Below are positions 61,551 to 64,000 of a DNA stretch of 64,000 nt, piece by piece. The number at the start of each line of letters is the position of its first letter. The first letter of the stretch is position 1. Source of the stretch: Paenibacillus sp. cl123 (lineage in GTDB: Bacteria > Bacillota > Bacilli > Paenibacillales > NBRC-103111); the NCBI RefSeq assembly GCF_900101595.1, contig NZ_FMYY01000006.1, forward strand, positions 22,182-86,181, written 5' to 3'. A program made the position numbers and the translations under genes. The notes below the pieces were generated by a model that did not search any database, was not told where the DNA came from, and was given only the letters and a program-made list of their open reading frames with translations.

Positions 61551-63649
61551 GTGAGACTCATGAAATTATAGATGATGAGCGGGAGACGGCGGAGCTGAAG
61601 CCCGGCAGCACCGGAGCGACGATCCGCCGCCTGATCGCCTATGCGGCCCGCTTCAAGGGCCAGGTGGCGTTGGCTTTGATCCTGCTGATCGTGGCGGTCG
61701 TCACCGATCTGGCCGGACCGCTCATCGCCAAACGGATCATTGATGTGCATATATCCGGGATCGAGCAGCCGTGGTTTGAGGTGGCGGCCGGCTCCGGTCA
61801 GGAAGACGGATACGCCGTCGCTTACGCCGGCAAGCATTACAAACGCGCCGACCGGTTCGCCGACGGCGAAGCGCGAGGGCCGGAAGCACGCGTTCTGCAG
61901 GTGGATAGGGATTATTACTTTATCGCAGGCCCGGCTGCGATCGACGGCAGCCGCAGCCTGACGGCGGATGGAGCCGTCGTTATCGGGCGGGGCGGCGAGC
62001 GGCATACCTATGCCGCCCAGAAGCTGAGCCGCGAGGAAACGCTCGCCTTCTATCTGCCCGAACTGACCGGCATTTTGCGGCTTTGCTGGCTGTATCTGGG
62101 GCTGCTGGTCATATCGGCCGCGTTTACTTACGGACAGCGGTACTTCCTCCAATCCTCGGCCAACCGGATTATCCGGCGCATGCGGACGGATGTATTTGCC
62201 CAGTTGAACCGGCTGCCGGTCCGCTACTTCGACAATCTGGCGGCCGGCAAGGTCGTCTCCCGGATTACGAACGATACGGAATCGATTCGCGATCTGTATG
62301 TCAATGTGCTGGCCAACTTCTTTACCGGAGCGATTCATATGGCGGGGATCTATGCGGCTTTGTTTTTCCTGGACCCGGGTTTGGCCGCCATCTGCCTGTT
62401 CGTGCTGCCGGCGCTTGCCGCCTGGATCTGGATCTACGGCCGGATCGCCAAAGGCTACAACCGCGTGATCCGCAGCCTCGTCAGTGAGATCAACGGCATG
62501 ATCAATGAATCGATCCAGGGCATGGCCATCGTCAAGGCGTTCCGCAAGGAGAAGAAAACCGAGGAAGAATTTGAAGCGCATAACACGAAGCTGTTCAACT
62601 ATCAGAACAAGCTGCTCAGTTTGAACTCATGGACAGGGTACAATCTGGTCGGGGTGATTCGCAATATCGCGCTCGTCGCGCTGATCTGGCATTTCGGCGG
62701 CGCTTCGCTGAGCGGCGGAGCGGGCATGGTGTCGCTCGGGGTGCTGTATGCGTTCGTCGACTACCTGAACCGGCTGTTCCAGCCGATGGTTAACATCGTA
62801 AACCAGCTGCCGAATCTGGAGCGGGCGCTTGTCTCGGGTGAGCGGGTATTCTCGCTTATCGACGAGGAGGGTGAAGACGTGTCCGAACGCCGGATCGACC
62901 GCTACCGCGGCCATGTCGCCTTCGAGCATGTCGGCTTCTCGTATAAGGAAGGCGAGCCGGTGCTGCGGGACATATCGTTCGAGGCGAGACCCGGGCAGAC
63001 GGTTGCGCTTGTCGGCCATACGGGCTCCGGCAAAAGCTCGATCCTGAACCTGCTGTTCCGCTTCTATGATCCGGAGCAGGGCCGCATCACGATTGACGGC
63101 ACAGATATTCGCGAGCTGCCGCGGCAGACGATGCGCCAGCATATGGGCATTGTGCTGCAGGACCCGTTTCTATTCGCCGGGACAATCGGCTCCAACGTAT
63201 CGCTGGGCGATCCGGCGATTACGCGCGAGCGGATCGAGCGCGCGCTGGCCGATGTCGGAGCGGACGGCCTGCTGAGGAATTTGCCGCAGGGGCTGGATGA
63301 GCCGGTGATCGAGAAGGGCAGCACCTTGTCGGCCGGACAGCGGCAGCTGATTTCATTCGCCCGGGCGCTGGCCTTTGATCCGGCGATCCTGATTCTGGAT
63401 GAGGCGACCTCCAACATCGACACGGAAACCGAGGCGGTCATCCAGCGGGCGCTCGATGTGGTGAAGCAGGGCCGGACAACGTTTATTATCGCCCACCGGC
63501 TGTCCACGGTGAAAAATGCCGATCAGATTCTGGTGCTGGACCGGGGCCGGATCGTCGAGCGGGGAAGCCATGACGAGCTGCTGCAGCAAGGCGGACGGTA
63601 TGCGCAGATGTACCGGCTTCAGCAGGGCGATATGGTGGGAAGCCGCTGA
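61547..63649 (+). CDS. bmrD: Multidrug ABC exporter subunit BmrD
   Basis: 700 residues; TTG start overlapping the bmrC stop (TTGA), with GGAG 13 bases upstream. Between TM1 and TM2 (about residues 70-170) there is an extra outer domain (AVAYAGKHYKRADRFADG ...), as in BmrD (YheH), whose length it matches. Walker A GHTGSGKS, Walker B ILILDEATS with the catalytic Glu, and a degenerate signature TLSAGQRQL. With BmrC it forms one active and one inactive ATP site. Confidence 0.93.
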   Translation: MSETHEIIDDERETAELKPGSTGATIRRLIAYAARFKGQVALALILLIVAVVTDLAGPLIAKRIIDVHISGIEQPWFEVAAGSGQEDGYAVAYAGKHYKRADRFADGEARGPEARVLQVDRDYYFIAGPAAIDGSRSLTADGAVVIGRGGERHTYAAQKLSREETLAFYLPELTGILRLCWLYLGLLVISAAFTYGQRYFLQSSANRIIRRMRTDVFAQLNRLPVRYFDNLAAGKVVSRITNDTESIRDLYVNVLANFFTGAIHMAGIYAALFFLDPGLAAICLFVLPALAAWIWIYGRIAKGYNRVIRSLVSEINGMINESIQGMAIVKAFRKEKKTEEEFEAHNTKLFNYQNKLLSLNSWTGYNLVGVIRNIALVALIWHFGGASLSGGAGMVSLGVLYAFVDYLNRLFQPMVNIVNQLPNLERALVSGERVFSLIDEEGEDVSERRIDRYRGHVAFEHVGFSYKEGEPVLRDISFEARPGQTVALVGHTGSGKSSILNLLFRFYDPEQGRITIDGTDIRELPRQTMRQHMGIVLQDPFLFAGTIGSNVSLGDPAITRERIERALADVGADGLLRNLPQGLDEPVIEKGSTLSAGQRQLISFARALAFDPAILILDEATSNIDTETEAVIQRALDVVKQGRTTFIIAHRLSTVKNADQILVLDRGRIVERGSHDELLQQGGRYAQMYRLQQGDMVGSR

Positions 63650-63658
63650 GTGAAACAG

Positions 63659-63693
63659 CCGCAATGCGAGGGATAACACGCGTTGCGGTTTTT
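63659..63693 (+). terminator. Terminator of bmrCD
   Basis: CCGCAATGCG / CGCGTTGCGG stem followed by TTTTT, 10 bases after the bmrD stop. Confidence 0.85.
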
Positions 63694-63800
63694 CATGTCC
63701 GGAGCTTATGCAGGCTGGCAGAGGGATCGCTATTTAAGTCCCCGTTCATGGGAGGATGATAAGGAGGCAGGAAGGAGGGGCGTGAATGCGCAGGCCCTCC

Positions 63801-64000
63801 GGTCAAAAGCGGATTTGTACGGAGAGCCATGCAAGTGCACCGCGCCCCGCGCTCGAACGGTGAACTTGTGCGAAAACAAACATGTCTCCCAAGGCACAGC
63901 TCCAGGATGAAAATGAGGATATGTTTAGTGTATTTTCACAGAAAAACCATACAAAAGCGCCACGCCCCGCGCTCGAATGATGCACTTTGTGCGAAAAACC
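63801..64000. repeat. 52-bp repeat family, second array (runs off window)
   Basis: A unit tail at 63801-63825 (GGATTTGTACGG), full 52-base units at 63826-63877 and 63946-63997, a diverged stretch between, and the first bases of another unit at the edge. The two full units share CCCCGCGCTCGAA and CTTTGTGCGAAAA-like ends. Same unit length and layout as the array at 41337-41542. Confidence 0.7.

Overview
The window looks like chromosomal DNA from a moderately high-GC, spore-former-type Bacillota, most likely a Paenibacillus. The reasons are near-consensus Shine-Dalgarno sequences before almost every gene, sigma-A and sigma-B style promoters, a Bacillus-type guanine riboswitch, an S-layer-homology (SLH) protein, and close relatives of Bacillus subtilis Xpt/PbuX, HmoA and BmrC/BmrD. 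The genus is an inference; no rRNA or tRNA gene was seen.

Layout. 0-6.4 kb: a signal peptidase I fragment at the left edge, a sigma-B-type promoter and a large-subunit catalase, a 135-bp MITE-like element, a zinc-ribbon protein, a uracil-DNA-glycosylase-fold protein, then the guanine-riboswitch-controlled xpt-pbuX operon. 6.7-17.4 kb: a carbon-utilisation locus. A seven-gene leftward operon encodes a Zn polyol dehydrogenase, an RpiB-type isomerase, DhaK, DhaL, GlpX, a HAD phosphatase and a GDPD. It is divergent from a DeoR regulator and followed by a leftward ABC transporter operon with a UgpB-like binding protein. The two leftward operons share a 44-bp promoter/operator motif. Loss of the ring-opening histidine in the RpiB homologue suggests a four-carbon (tetrulose/tetrose phosphate) pathway. 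17.6-30.1 kb: a cytoplasmic alpha-amylase, a GntR regulator fused to a solute-binding domain, a 1753-residue SLH surface protein, a remnant of a 2-hydroxyacid dehydrogenase, a glycosidase-like protein and an FAD oxidoreductase.

30.4-42.5 kb: an MFS exporter with a short upstream reading frame, a DUF1697 protein, a methyltransferase, a thioredoxin-reductase-like flavoprotein, an ECF sigma / membrane protein / TPR protein operon, PspC, a Fur-box-controlled heme monooxygenase, an unknown protein, a phytanoyl-CoA-dioxygenase-like protein fused to HEAT repeats, a 52-bp repeat array and an AraC regulator. 42.6-50 kb: a MarR regulator with an expanded 15-residue repeat and a heterodimeric ABC exporter, then a RecB-nuclease/DinG-type helicase.

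50-64 kb: an ECF41 (SigJ-like) sigma factor with an amine-oxidase-like flavoprotein and DoxX, a divergent Rrf2 regulator, a Bcr/CflA exporter, DUF1641-NDH-2, a DnaA-box cluster, a chemoreceptor, and a bmrCD-like multidrug ABC exporter preceded by a leader reading frame and intrinsic terminator (an attenuator layout). The window ends in further copies of the 52-bp repeat family. Themes are stress and redox defence, drug efflux with leader-peptide control, and polyol/sugar catabolism.
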